From positions 124,001 to 188,000 of the forward strand of contig MU867068.1 in NCBI GenBank assembly GCA_033725935.1: a stretch of DNA of 64,000 nucleotides, read 5' to 3'. This DNA comes from Cladorrhinum sp. PSN259 (Eukaryota > Ascomycota > Sordariomycetes > Sordariales > Podosporaceae). Shown one piece after another: positions 44,401-56,330 of the stretch; position 1 is the first letter of the stretch; each line of letters opens with the position of its first letter. The notes under the pieces were generated by a model that saw nothing but the letters and a program-made list of their open reading frames with translations, searched no databases and was not told the origin of the DNA. The translations under genes and the position numbers were made by a program.

Positions 44401-45072
44401 AAGGCTGCTGAATGATGGGCTCCCTAGAAGCAGCAGCCGGACCAAGGAGAGTGGAGTCCACTGGAGGCTCTCGCCACCCTAGGATCCTCAAGCCAAGAGA
44501 CTCGGCAATGTCTTCCAATTGCCGCTTGGACTCCTGCAGCGTCTCCTGATCAGGTTTGAAAAACAGATTGCCCACAGCATACTGCCCAAGTGGAGGAAGC
44601 TTAATTCCTTGCTCACGCTCAAAGTTCTTGATGAAGAACCTGTGTGGGATCGAAGTCATGACACCAGCACCATCTCCGTCTCGTGCATCTGATCCCACGG
44701 CACCACGATGGGTCATATTGCATAGAAGGTTCCGCGCTAATACAACAAATCAGATAACCACCCAATCACTCGTGATCGGGACAAGACTTACCATCACTAA
44801 CGATTTTGTGGCTTGGCTTGCCCTTGATGTGACAAGCAAAGCCTACACCGCATGCATCTTTCTCGAGTGATGGGTCATACAGACCCCTGAAAAGGGTCAG
44901 TAACTGATAATGCTGTCAATGAAAGAGGGGAGACATACTGCTTCACCGGAAGGGCACCTGCCCACGAATCATTGTTCTCGGTCTGGTACTCGTACGGAAT
45001 GTACGGGTGTTCCTCAGCCTCAAGATGAATTTGCCTGTCATCAAAGTCCTCGGTGACCTTGATCTCGCCCAT
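38428..45072 (-). CDS. GLT1: Glutamate synthase (NAD(P)H-GOGAT)
   Basis: Six exons (45072..44939, 44886..44792, 44736..44065, 44008..41321, 41266..38629, 38560..38428) encode 2119 residues, the usual length of fungal GOGAT. It makes two glutamates from glutamine and 2-oxoglutarate in nitrogen assimilation. The glutaminase domain begins at the catalytic Cys57 (DACGVGF) after a short propeptide. The FMN synthase domain ends in the 3Fe-4S motif Cys1189, Cys1195, Cys1200. The beta part carries two cysteine clusters (CMDCGVPFC, CPAPCEGAC) for 4Fe-4S centres and two nucleotide folds (VIGSGPAGLAAA, VVIGGGDTGNDC). Intron 4 (41320..41267) is a GC-AG intron with donor GCGCGT and lies inside the 3Fe-4S motif; only this splice keeps KCHLNTCPVG. 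Start at 45072 (MGEIKVTEDF); the frame is also open upstream without ATG. Confidence 0.95.
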
Positions 45073-48000
45073 GCTAGGCAAGCTATGCTTGTCGAGACAG
45101 AAGGTGTGTTCTGGTCGGCTGGTGTGAATAGGGATATCGATGAGCAGTCACAGACCGCACAGGCAACGAAGCAATCTGGGTGAGAGCAATTCTAGTTAGC
45201 TTCAAGGTATACTAGACACACAATGAAAACAGCAAGCGACATCGCAGGGTCCAGTAAGTCGCGCAGATGAGGTCACTCCGGGCAGGCAATATGGAGAATG
45301 GGGGGCAGACAGGACCGGGGAATGGCACCATGACGACAGATCTTTGTGGCAAGATCGGGCAAATGGATAACCGGGGGCATGACAGAGGTTGGTAAAGATC
45401 AATCAACAGACGCCAAGCGAAGTTGCAGATCTGTGATGGGCCTGGATCTCGAGTGAAGCATCGAAAGTGATGGACGTCTCGGGATCGAGGCCAGCGGTTC
45501 ATGATCGTTCGAATGGATGGCTGTTATCACCAGCAAATTGCAGCTGTAATAATGATGATGCGACCAGAGGAGTAGGAATTGACGCAGCGGGAGCCCTTTC
45601 CGTCCATGATAATTGGAGGTGGGGTATCGAGGTGGTGACATTGGGGGTGATGCATGGCCATATCGATTTGTGACCGTTGAATCCTATCTAGCACGCTATG
45701 CAGCAAGCAGCCTAATGGAGCGAGCTGCATAGCTGCAAGATAGGCTGTACTCGGACGACAGCTCTATCCCGGGCTTGGATGCAGTTCAAGTGCATGGTAA
45801 AGTAGCGAGCCAATGCCGGGTCTGTGCAACACAACCAGTCCCAAACTCCGCGCGGGATGACGATGACAAGCCAATTGCGCGGTACCCCTGCGGCTTACAT
45901 TGTCGCCATGTGATAGGACAACAACATTACACTGCGATAGGCGACATGGTTGACATGGTCCAGACATTGACATTCCCTCGGCACACCAAACCCCTCTAAC
46001 TGTTTGCTGACACTTCTTGGGTCGTGCCGGCCAGTTTCAAGGCAATCTGGACGCAGTGGGGTGTGATGGTGTCTTTTGAAAGCCAAGACGAGGAGGGGGA
46101 GAGGGAGCGGGGCAGAGCCCCCACCATCATCCCGCAACCCACATGCCACTCATCCACTCTGGGGAACAGGCGAAGCCCGTATTCACCCGCTGCCCACCAT
46201 TGCCCCCAATGGCTCATGTTTGATGTTGCCAGGAGAGGCTCTGGTTGACGGCAGGCTCCGAACCGCCTCCATTGTTTGTGTGTTGGTTCTCGACATTGTG
46301 AACTTGGTTGTGGGAATTCGCCGGTAGTGAAATTGCTCGCGTGATATGATTTGGCTATGTCCGGATTCGTCGCCTTTGCTTCGCGATGCTGCCGGTCCTG
46401 GTGTTGCTGCTGCTGCTGCTACTGCTGAATGGAAAAACTGTCGTCCATTGCCTAGAACTTGGATTTTGAAATCGAACTTTGGAGGTGCCAATCGGAGAAG
46501 CTGATTCATGTGGAAATGCGGTCGCATGTACACAGATGGAATGGGGAGTGGGAGGTGACCTGGACTTTGTCTGTATCTTCACATGTATCTACTTACCAAC
46601 TCGACTGATTGGCGCCTTTGTTCAAAGAAGAAAAGTTCGCACGCTGTCGCTAGGGCAGACGGTGATTGAATCTCGCGGGAGGTGGGAGCGTAATTTGAAA
46701 ATCGCAGAAGAGGGGGAGGGAGGAAAAAAGAGACGAAGACCAGAGCGTTGAGGAGGGTGGCAAGCTGCCTTTTGAACCGACTCGGAGCCCCCCGAAGGAC
46801 GGTTCACTTCGCTCGGCCAAGACTGATTTCCCCTGCGAAGTTTCGCCTGAGCTGTTTACGGTTGGATCTGGGATTGTCGTTTCTGAGTTGAGACAGGGTA
46901 GCTGGAGTGGATAATTTGGAATCCGGTGCTAAAATCAATGACATGTGGTGTCCCTCTTGTGTGGTGTAGGAAGAGGGAGTGGGGGAATGGTGGGGAACCT
47001 GGTCGGCTCACTCACATCCAGCCTATTTGGAGTGGAGCAATCATATTCATCCAGTGCTGTGTGCCCGGCTGGTCTGACCATTCACCTCACCACAGCCACC
47101 ACTTTCAGTCGACAATTGAGATGGAGTGGACCGATAGATTCCCGTGTTTGGCCAATCCGTCCGTGTCTCGAAAAGCGCGCATTCATTGCACGTTTCATTA
47201 GGACGAGGGGGATACTGATCCAGGTTCTCGTTCAACGGTTCGCAAACCCCCCCCCCCCCCCCCCCAAAAAAAAAAAACCTCCTGTCACTCCGTCCTACCC
47301 AATCCGCGGACCGGAAATGTCAGCCAACGTCACGCAGAATTCCGTGACATATTTCCTTTTATGTCAAGCACTCTAGAATGTTTAATTGTGTGATGGTATA
47401 CCACCACTCCTGGGTTTCAACGTGGTAATTGCAAGCCACATTACGAATAATATGACCGGATTATTCCTCCTGTACTTCGTAGGCCCGTGAATAACAGTTG
47501 TCCTCATTGGAAGCTGCAGTTTCGAGGGCGACAGAAATCGCTCGTGTAAAATGATTTTGCCATCGAAATACAGGCAGCCTATGGCCAGACAGAATAGGGA
47601 GATGAAGGAGGTCGGGGCTGGGTCTTCGTGAATATGCCGACAAAAGCTGCACCCACACATGAATTCTCCAGTTGAAGTTTAGCTCAAGATCCACAAGCAT
47701 TGCCTGCATGCTAAGACCCATAGAATGCCTGCTCTTGACCAGGGTCCCAAAGAGTGGGACGTCAACTTCCGCTGCATAGGGCCAATCACAAACATTCCTT
47801 TTCCAAAAGCGCTGGCCGATATCGCCAGGCTAGATGCCAGCTCCAGGGACCCTTGTCTGCCGGTATCGTTTCGAGAACCCCTCCATCTGGTAGCACTTCA
47901 AAAAAGTTAAAACACCATAAATGGATGGGGGGATACGGCGATCAAGCTCAAATGCATTAATCTGTATAATTCGTGCTTGCATGCAGAATTATGTCACGAA

Positions 48001-50403
48001 GAGCACACGAGGATCGAGATCAACACGATCATCACACATCACCTTGTCTGGGTAAAGAGGGTGTAGTGGCTTTCCAATATTAACTGGGTGCATCTGTTTT
48101 CTGCACGTGCTGTTTGCCCGCCGGAATAGAATCGCGATCCTTTTGCAATTGATGCCGGAGGCTCAAAAACCGTCTTGGCTCAATCTCGCCCGGATCAGCA
48201 GCGAGCTGCAAAAGAATCCAAATGAGGCGAAAAAAAGGAGTGCATCGGCAAATCTTCCCAGCTGCATGCAACTCTGGGGCTGGTGGTGAGAAAGGGTAGT
48301 GTACTGTCAAAAGAATTATCAGAAAACAAGATTCTATCAGCCAATCATATCATACGGTTCATAGCCTCAGAATCCTTATCTGAAGCCCGCAGCTTGGCTG
48401 CAGATATAAAGCATGGGATGATGGGCCTCGCCCAGAGCGCAGACGTCACCGAGCCCTTTCGAACCTGTCGTTTTGTCTGAGAGGGCAGCACTATAAAAGT
48501 GTAATTTTTGTTCTTTGGACCTGGTCGCCGCAGTCGGCCGAGAGAGATCTGACAGGAACTTGGGACGAATAGAAGCTATGAGGTTTTGGTGGAACGTTGC
48601 TTTCCATGCAACTTTGGCTGTTTCTATCTGTTTTGACCTGCAAGCACGTTTTCCACATCATTCCCAGATGATGCCGCGCATCGAGCCAAGATCCCCCAGT
48701 AAACCAATTTCATTGTGTGAAAGGATCCTGGGATCCCCCGAAATGCTCCCGCAGAGACGCTTTAACCTTGTTGCGAAATTGGAAGGCGGGGTACAACCGC
48801 AATGGAACTCATCATCCCCAACCCACTGCGTGGGGGAAAGCTCTACACGAATAGCAAGACAGGCATGCGAGCAGTTCGGCTTGTAACATCTGATCAACCC
48901 TTGGTGTCCTTTTTGCGCACTTCTCAAATAACGCTCCTGCCGGAAATCGCTCCACACACATTGTTGGCGTCCGAACCGAAGAGTCATTTTGGAATTGATG
49001 TCGTTGTCAGTTGGCCGAGATCGGCAACTTCCTGGGGCCTCAACTGCCAGTGGCTTTCATTTCCAGACTGCTCTGTCAGCCACAAGCCAACAATTCCTAC
49101 TGGCCAGCGAGGACCTATAAAGCTACCATTCCATGGCCAGCTGTCTTTCAAGAAAAATCTCTTCAGATGTGAATGCTACACTTCTGTTTCCCGGATGTTT
49201 TTCAGAAGGGTCTCGACCAAACCGGCAAACTGGCTCTACCAAGAGGTGTTTAATTGGCATCTTTCCGATAAATCCCGAACAGTCGCGCCGTTAGCGTGGG
49301 CGGGCGAGAACTGGCTGCATGCTGATTTGAGAAGCAGCCGCCTCAAGAGAAATGCTCCAGTTCCCGGCAACGGCTCACTTATGCATGGGGAACATGGCAA
49401 GATGGAAGACGGGATCTCAGGCACATTGGTCCCGATCTGTGGGTAGAATGCTCCCTTATTACCTCACAGAAACCTTTTAGACCTGCTGGAATATTTAATT
49501 GGCATCCGAACAGAGTCGCACGTCGCATGGGGAATTTCAATACTCGGACAAAGCCTGCCTCCTCCGTACATGCGGGCTGCTGGCCGGTCCAGTGGGATGT
49601 TTTGGATTTGTTGTCGAGCTCGACTGAAAAGAGGAGATGAGTAATTGTGGTTACGCTGGAGGCAAATAAGAGGACGGCATCTCGAGTCGGAAGTGACAGT
49701 GGCGGAGTTATTATTTCTCCCTCCGTCTGTCCCTCTGTTGTCTCCCAAACCGAGGGACAACAAGGTTGAAGATCCATAGAAGAGTGGAACTGACAGCTTC
49801 CACACCGAAAATGGAGACTGCTATCGTATAAGGAAACGGTATCATTTACCAAGACCTGGGCACGCCAGTTTATCATATCCCAAACACCCCACGCCGTTAC
49901 ACTACCTACTTGATCCAAGTGGAAAGGAGATGTTTCTGAGGTTTCCCAATTTCCAGTTTCAACTTCAAGGTCGTCGAGATGGAATCCCCAACCCGCGGAG
50001 ACTTGGCTTTTGGCGCTTGCAAGCCCCCTGGTGCGGATGTCCTGTGCCATCCCGGCAAGCCTGAGCCCCAAAAACGCACAGACCGTATCATCCACCTTCG
50101 CATCGTGGGGTACCCCACCCACACCGACAGCCAGGTAACTCTGTACACAGTCCAAACACAGTTTGAAGTGATGGGTCTGCACTGTCATCAATGTTTTGTT
50201 TGTTCATGATATCGACGCCAACAGCAATGGGAACTTGAAAGAGCACAGCAGGTCAACGCTTGTACATTAACAAGAGCACATCCAAATGTCCCCTTACTGG
50301 TGTCGAACTGCTCTCAGACGCGTAATCGCGATTCAGACGACAAAAGAAAAATAAAACACAATTCTTTTCTCCCCGATCAAACCTTGCAACCGAAAACTCA
50401 ATC
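45073..50403. other. 5.3 kb intergenic region between divergent GLT1 and APC15
   Basis: No open frame here resembles a protein family, and none can be joined to another by convincing splice sites. Four HGATAR-type sites lie at 45524-45529, 45738-45743, 45911-45916 and 45935-45940, upstream of GLT1. A C19-A12 tract is at 47247-47277 and a small CTG-type run near 46408-46425. The rest is unassigned. Confidence 0.5.
47247..47277. repeat. C19-A12 homopolymer tract
   Basis: Nineteen C are followed by twelve A. It is rare in composition for this window and a likely site of length error or polymorphism. Confidence 0.9.
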
Positions 50404-51934
50404 ATGGATTCCATACTCCCAGACCTCGCCCCGCGGGATGTAAGTTTCCCCCTCCCTCCTCACATACCCAAACTATCTCCCCATAAACATATAACTAACT
50501 ACCCCTTTTCCAAACAAAAAGTCTCACTCCCTCTGGTACACATCCTCCCGAGCCCCCCTAATCCCATCCTACGTCGACTTCGCAACAAACGCTCAGCTCA
50601 TCCCGGGACCTTCTTCTATTCCCACCACTCAAAATACTGCCGGCATAACAGCAAACCGCAACAACAATAACAATAACAACCCATCCCTCCCCAATCCAAA
50701 CAACAGCAACCAGAACAACACGAACCACAACGCCTCATCAACCCAGTCAAACATCGAACGGTCCTTCCTGGGCCGCCTCCGCGTCGAAGAAATCTACATT
50801 GAGCGACGCCGCCTCAATATCGCCAACCTGGGAGCGACGTGGCTTAAACCGCCCGGGCACCCAAAGACACTGTTTCAGATTCGCGAGGAGCGGAGAGAAC
50901 AGGAAGAGCACGCCGAGGCTGTGAGGAGGGAGCAGCTGGCTGCCGAGTTGGCTGCCGCTGCTGAGGAGGAGCAAGGTGGCCAAGATGATGAAGAGGAGGA
51001 TATAATGGATGAAGGTGATGAAGAAGGAGGAGAAGGGATTAGAGACCTAGATGAAGAAATACCGGATGCGGATGACGCCGAGGGTGGGTTTGGGTTCGAC
51101 GGGGCTAGTGATGAAGAGGAGGAGGAAGAGCAATCTGAAGAAGAAGAAGAAGAGGAGGAGGAGAGTGAGGAAGAAATGGAGGAACGACAGCAACAACATG
51201 AGGAGAGCAGTGAAAGAAGTCATGATGTTTCTTCTTCTTCGGAAGAGGACGTGGGTGATATTTCACTCACAGAAGCAATAAGAGAAAGGAGAGAGCTGGC
51301 CAATCGCATGGCGAGCATCAGGGCGACGGAAGAGAGAATGAGGGGGATGATTGCCGCCCGGCAGGCGCAGCAGCACATCTCGCAGGTGGGACACGGGGTC
51401 GGTCTGGAGGAAGAGGAAGAAGAGATTGACGAGGAGATCAGCCAGCTTCACGGAAACAGCAACATGCTCGAGGAAGAAGATTTGCTGGGTTCCTACGAGG
51501 GGAACCGCACCCAACTTGTAGAAGACGGGGAAGACATGGACATGGACGCCGATTTGGATGATGATATCCCGCCCGGCGGGGCTGCTGATCTGAGCTTAGG
51601 GTTTGGGAATGATTATGACGAGAGCGGGCTCGGTGGTGGTTATGAGCATACCGACTCTGAGGTCTCGCTTAGTAGTGATGAGGGCGGGAACCACAACACG
51701 AGTTATGCTTCTGCTTTGCGTTCGGCCAATCGTCAACGACGACGACGCAGCTCGGGGTTGCCTTCTATGCACCAGCCCCAGCACGGCCAGTACCGAAGGA
51801 GGAGTGGCGGTAGCACCATGCGGGGGAACAATCCTCGGTCGAGTTTGGATATTAGTGGGTTCTTGTCTGTTGATGAGAGTAGTAATATCGGGAGCAGTCC
51901 TCAAATTGGGAGACGGACGAGTAGATATGGTTAA
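50404..51934 (+). CDS. APC15: Anaphase-promoting complex subunit Apc15/Mnd2
   Basis: Exons 50404..50439 and 50522..51934 encode 482 residues. The 82-nt intron (donor GTAAGT, acceptor AAAAAG) joins LAPRD to SHSLWYTSSRAPL, the conserved Apc15 start. A second conserved block, SFLGRLRVEEIYIERRRLNIANLGATWLKPPG split here only by description, lies near residues 80-115 and is followed by FQIREERREQEEHAEA. The rest is extremely acidic (runs of Glu/Asp) with a basic Arg-rich tail. Apc15/Mnd2 is a small regulatory APC/C subunit controlling mitotic checkpoint complex turnover, and Ama1 in yeast meiosis. Filamentous fungal versions are longer because of the acidic region. The first exon codes for only 12 residues. 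Confidence 0.75.
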
Positions 51935-52452
51935 AGTGTCGGTGGTTTAGGAAACACACACACGCACACACACCGAGAGAGAGAGAGAAAGGAAAGTATG
52001 ATACCCCCGATTACAATTCACATATTCTTAATGAGGCTGTTAGGTTATTATCTGGTGTTTGGAAAGGAAGGAAATGAGAAAGAATAAATTTGTACTTGTT
52101 ATGGAATTGCATATCTAAGCATTGGTTATTTCGAGCCGCTGTCAAGGTTATGAAGAAGGGGCAACAAAGACTCTTGATTGTATAGAATTACAAGAATTGT
52201 ATATATAATAAGACAAAACATGCCCGCCCGCCCGCCGACACCCATAATAATGGAGTGCGAACATGTATGTATGTCCCAAACATGCCAGCATAGCAGAAAG
52301 AAGCAGAAAACATAATTATATGCATGCTTTCCCAGAAAACGCCCATTCATCATGACAACAACCCACCAACCCCTGGAAAGCCTTCCTCCCAACCCAACCT
52401 GATCATTTCCCCCAGATTCGTTTTACCATCATCATGACTTCTGAAACAATGT
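51935..52452. other. Convergent intergenic region APC15 / BET1
   Basis: 3' flanks of both genes, with CA and GA repeats near 51955-51990. No gene is seen. Confidence 0.65.
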
Positions 52453-53358
52453 TCAAAAGAGCCACACATACATAAACAAGAAGATAACAGCCAGGAAGAA
52501 GCCGACCCAGACCTTCCAGCCCACCCCCGTCCTCTCGGCCATGATCATCATCCTGTTCATCGTTCCTCTGAGTCTCAAACGGGTATTATCGAACCCTTCG
52601 TTCATCTTTTCCGCCAGCGCCGAGGATTCTCTGATTTCGTCGCCGATAGCTACCGTCATCTGTTTTTGTTCCACCCCTGTCAATATCACTCACTCACTCA
52701 CTTCCCTTGAACTAAAAGAATGATAAGTAGAGGAGACAAACTTACGTCTTTTAGTATTCTGACTTTCCCAAGTATACCGTCGACCTGTGCATCATTCTGC
52801 GACTCCAGCTCGTTCAAAACCGCATCGCTGTATTGTCCCTTTTTATTCGGTGTGGCGGAGCGGAATCCCCCTCTTTGCTGGCTGCTTCCCTCTCCTATGC
52901 CCAGGTAGGAGCTGTTTGATGACGGCCCCGGTGGTGGCGGTGGTGAGGGTTGGTACCCGCCGTAGCCGTATCCTCCACCTCGTTGTTGTTGCTGGAGTGG
53001 GTTCGGGGATGCTCGACTTGACCCGCCGGTGTAGCCCTTGAATAGGTCGGAGCGGGAGTCTCGTTGGTGGAGGGAGGAGGAACCGAATCTGTTTAGTTTT
53101 CAACTATTAGTTCCCCATCGGTAAATAATTGGCGTGCAAGGCGAGAGAGATGGATAGGGATGTCGTGGTGATTGAGATGTTGTAAAATGCCCGCGCATTG
53201 CGAGAATCATCATCGGCCTCATCGGGGATTCCGTAGGATTGCGCGGTGCCGGCTAACTATCCCATCCCCCCTGACCATCGTGCATCCCCACTCCCATTCC
53301 CAATCCCATTCTCCTTTCAACTTCCACAAATAAAGAACAAAACTCACCTGGAAGCCAT
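52453..53358 (-). CDS. BET1: Golgi SNARE Bet1
   Basis: Three exons (53358..53348, 53088..52746, 52659..52453) encode 186 residues. The first exon has only 11 nt (MAS plus two bases of Arg); its 259-nt intron has donor GTGAGT and acceptor AACAG. The second intron (86 nt) joins KVRILKD to MTVAIGDEIRES. A Gly/Pro/Gln-rich N-terminus is followed by the SNARE motif (YSDAVLNELESQNDAQVDGILGKVR ... GDEIRESSALAEKMNEGF, described in parts) and a C-terminal anchor (about 166-186, VGFFLAVIFLFMYVWLF). Bet1 is a Qc-SNARE in ER-to-Golgi vesicle fusion with Sed5, Bos1 and Sec22. The short cytosolic tail after the anchor is absent, as expected. Confidence 0.88.
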
Positions 53359-54843
53359 CTTCAATTTCGTCGTCGCGCGTTATTGCGCGCCTTCGTTGTG
53401 TTCCGCGTTCCGCGTTCCGTTTCCCGTAAAGTAAATTTATCGACGTAACCAACACTACCTCCTTCCTTCCATATTACTACCAGCAAGCCTGTCACACCGT
53501 GACTCTATTAATCAAAGCGAAAAAAAAGAAGAAAGAGTCACAAGCTCAAATGGTGAGAAAGAAAGAAAGAAGGAAAGAAAGAAAGAAAAAAGCGGTGTCG
53601 TTATGAAATAAAATCGAAATGGGACTTGGGGTCTCGTATGATGTCTTTTTACGGAAGTTACAGTAGACAAAAACTACGGTAACAAGGGTGCAAGGTGCAA
53701 GGTGCGCGAACAATAAAAGTGGAAACCACAAGCAAGTTTTCAACAAGGTGTCCAGTCCACGGAGAAAAAACACCGAAAGTTGGAGGGCTCTCTTTGTTCT
53801 TTATATGACAAACCGTGTTACTGTACCGCAGTATCCCCCAGAAAATCTGTCAACTTTTGTATATTAGGTAACCAATTATAACGAAAAAAATCCCGAGGTC
53901 ACAAGGAGTTTGTTGTTCTCTTTTGGCCACTCACTTCTTTAAATCTGGTTAAATCTCAACACCTTCTAACTCCAACCAATCAACTACTCGCCCTGCCTGC
54001 CCCTGAACAAGTTTCTTATTTTAGGTACCTAAACATCTCAGGAACAGCAATCTAGAACGAACTTGAACCGGCCTGAGCAGTTTTCACACTCCGGTTCTTA
54101 AAAAAAAATCCACACTTCTGCTTGCATGTGAAAGCTGGAGAACCTAAACTCGTCCTGAACAAAAAAGAAGCCTTGCGATGATGAGTGGGCCCAGCATTGT
54201 CATCCTGGTACCTGACAGAGAAAGAGACCAGGGTACGGCTACCTAATCACAGTTGATAAAATAAACAACCCAAGCATACAACAAAAGGACGAGGGAACCC
54301 AGACCACAGTCTGCATGTATGCGACATCAATAGAAGCTTGTCGAAGAAGCATGCATGTGCATTCAATTTCATTATCATCAATGTATACCACGGGGTTGAA
54401 AGAAAGCAAGCTGTGCAGTATACAGAATGCGTTAGACTTTCTAGAAAGCCAAACCTGATAATAGAGTTTTTTTTTTAGAAAGAGAGTGAAAAAAAACCAG
54501 AGTTCCAATCTGCGAGTCCAAACATGAACCCTCGCATACATGATGGTTATGTATAGGTCTTCACGTCCATCTCAAAACAGCTTTCCGCACCCTCAAACCC
54601 TTCCATAAGCTGCCTGTTATTCCTCTCTTCCAACAAGATCGAGATGAGATATCGAAAACTCATCCTGGAATGCTGAAAAATAAACATGGAGTGAACCGAA
54701 TTCCCAAATATGTTTCATTCATTCGCCCAAACAAATTCATGTGATCATCCATCTCGTAAAAGGCCTCCAGAAAAGAGGCTGTTTATTCGTATCGATCGGC
54801 CGGTCGGCCGGCTGGTGTCCATCGAAGTCCGAGGTGGTGGTGT
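53359..54843. other. Intergenic region between BET1 and CHZ1
   Basis: Contains the BET1 promoter, a GAAA-type repeat at about 53555-53590, and the CHZ1 3' flank. No gene is supported. Confidence 0.6.
53555..53590. repeat. (GAAA)n-type microsatellite
   Basis: Imperfect GAAA tetranucleotide repeat with one AAGG interruption, in non-coding sequence upstream of BET1. Confidence 0.85.
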
Positions 54844-55377
54844 CTAAGCATCCTGCATCTGCTCGTCCTCCATCTCAAAGTCCTCGTCCTCCTCGGAATC
54901 ATCATCCTCGTCGGGAGGATTCTCCTGGGCAGCCTTTGCAAAGTCAATTACCTTTCCGCGGGTGCGACGACCAATGACATTCTCGAGGTCGATCTCCTCC
55001 ATTCCATCTTCCTCCTCGACTGTATGACACAAAACAAAAACGGTTAGTAAAACCACGACTTTGGGAAAGTTGAAGATTTCGGCATCGTCTTAACATACTA
55101 GCTTCGGCCTCCTACAAAAATAGAACAAACAGTGTCAGCGCGATTCCAGCCAAGTAGGATATGAGAAACAGAGAGAAGGTCATGGCAATTCAGAGCGCAG
55201 CCAAAGGTAAAGGGGAATAAAACATACCTCCTCAACCTCATCATCCTCGTCGTCATCATCATCCTCAACCATGCTGCTGTCCTCAGGCTGGTCGACGGCC
55301 TTGCCCTTGCCCTTAGCAAACTCGGGAGCCTGCTGGTCGCCGCCAACAGTGGGATTGGTAGCACCGTTCTGAGCCAT
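54844..55377 (-). CDS. CHZ1: Histone H2A.Z chaperone Chz1
   Basis: Three exons (55377..55228, 55111..55099, 55019..54844) encode 112 residues. The middle exon is only 13 nt, flanked by introns of 116 and 79 nt, both with donor GTATGT. The protein is acidic at both ends. The central CHZ motif at about residues 64-83 (IDLENVIGRRTRGKVIDFAK) is the histone-binding signature of Chz1, which delivers H2A.Z-H2B to the SWR1 complex. The reading frame across the microexon (VEE-EAEA-IEEEDGMEEIDL) is the only arrangement that joins the acidic N-terminus to the motif. It lies tandem with BET1. Confidence 0.87.
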
Positions 55378-56330
55378 CTTTGCGACTAGTTGATAGGTGT
55401 GTAAGTTGTTGAAGGATTATTTGTTTCTTTGCGAGTTGGGAGTGAGGGGAGTTGTCGCAAGAACAAGGGATGTTCTAGTAATTGGCAGTTTAGAAGCTTG
55501 GTCGAAACAAGAAAGAAGAGGTTGGTTGCTTCAAGAAAAAGACGGGGTGGGTGCAGTGTTATTAGTTTGGGATCTGATGGAAGGCAGGGTCGTGCTGGAA
55601 GGGAGCCCTGCCCCCCGCCGCCCACTTTATTTGGGGAAGTGGGGCAACCCGACCTCATTGGCCCTGGCAACCAGCCGACATGGAAGGTGCGTTGTCTACA
55701 ACAACACAGTGTATTCACACTCATACAGTAAAGTAAAGTAGTGAGCACAGTGCTACCCCCTTTACGGGACAGAGTCAACCAAAACCCAAACATGTTTTAT
55801 TCACCACAGCCATTATTAACCCTACTACCCCTCCAACCCTTTCCCTCAAACATCTATCTCTAATCTCTAAAGTATTCTTTCTCATAATGTTCGCTGATGA
55901 TGGATAATACTTCATGCATGGTGCTGCCTTTGAAACCCGATACCCTTCACCCGTGTTGTGGGAATACTACTGTACAGGACAATCGGGAAACAAGTTACAG
56001 ATACAATATAAAGCAAAGCAAAACAGAATGAAATACAGGCAACATGCTTATAAAAAGTTAATTTGTTTTGTTAAAAGAGTGACGCAATAAGTGTAGCCCT
56101 TTGATGTGTCCACACTGGATCATCGGCTTTCACACCCTTGTTTTGTCCAAATTTGGACCAGTACTGAACTCAACACACCTATTATGTACTAATTAGTAAT
56201 TAGTGTAATCCCAGTAGCCTAGTAATTCTCCGGTCCTAAACGATGTCCTGTGTGCAATATAGAATGCTGGCAAAGATTGAGACTTAGGGTCCCTAAACGA
56301 GGAGGTGATCGAAGGAACCGGGTAAGTTGA
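55378..56330. other. Intergenic region upstream of CHZ1
   Basis: Contains the CHZ1 promoter and leader and the 3' flank of the coiled-coil gene. Open frames are short and without features. Confidence 0.6.

Noticed and set aside
48802..49446. 214-codon frame on the + strand
   Set aside because: It overlaps other frames and has no recognisable domain, and no supporting splice or start context.
49379..50191. 270-codon frame on the minus strand
   Set aside because: Composition is not protein-like, overlapping frames exist on the other strand, and no motif or splice partner was recognised.
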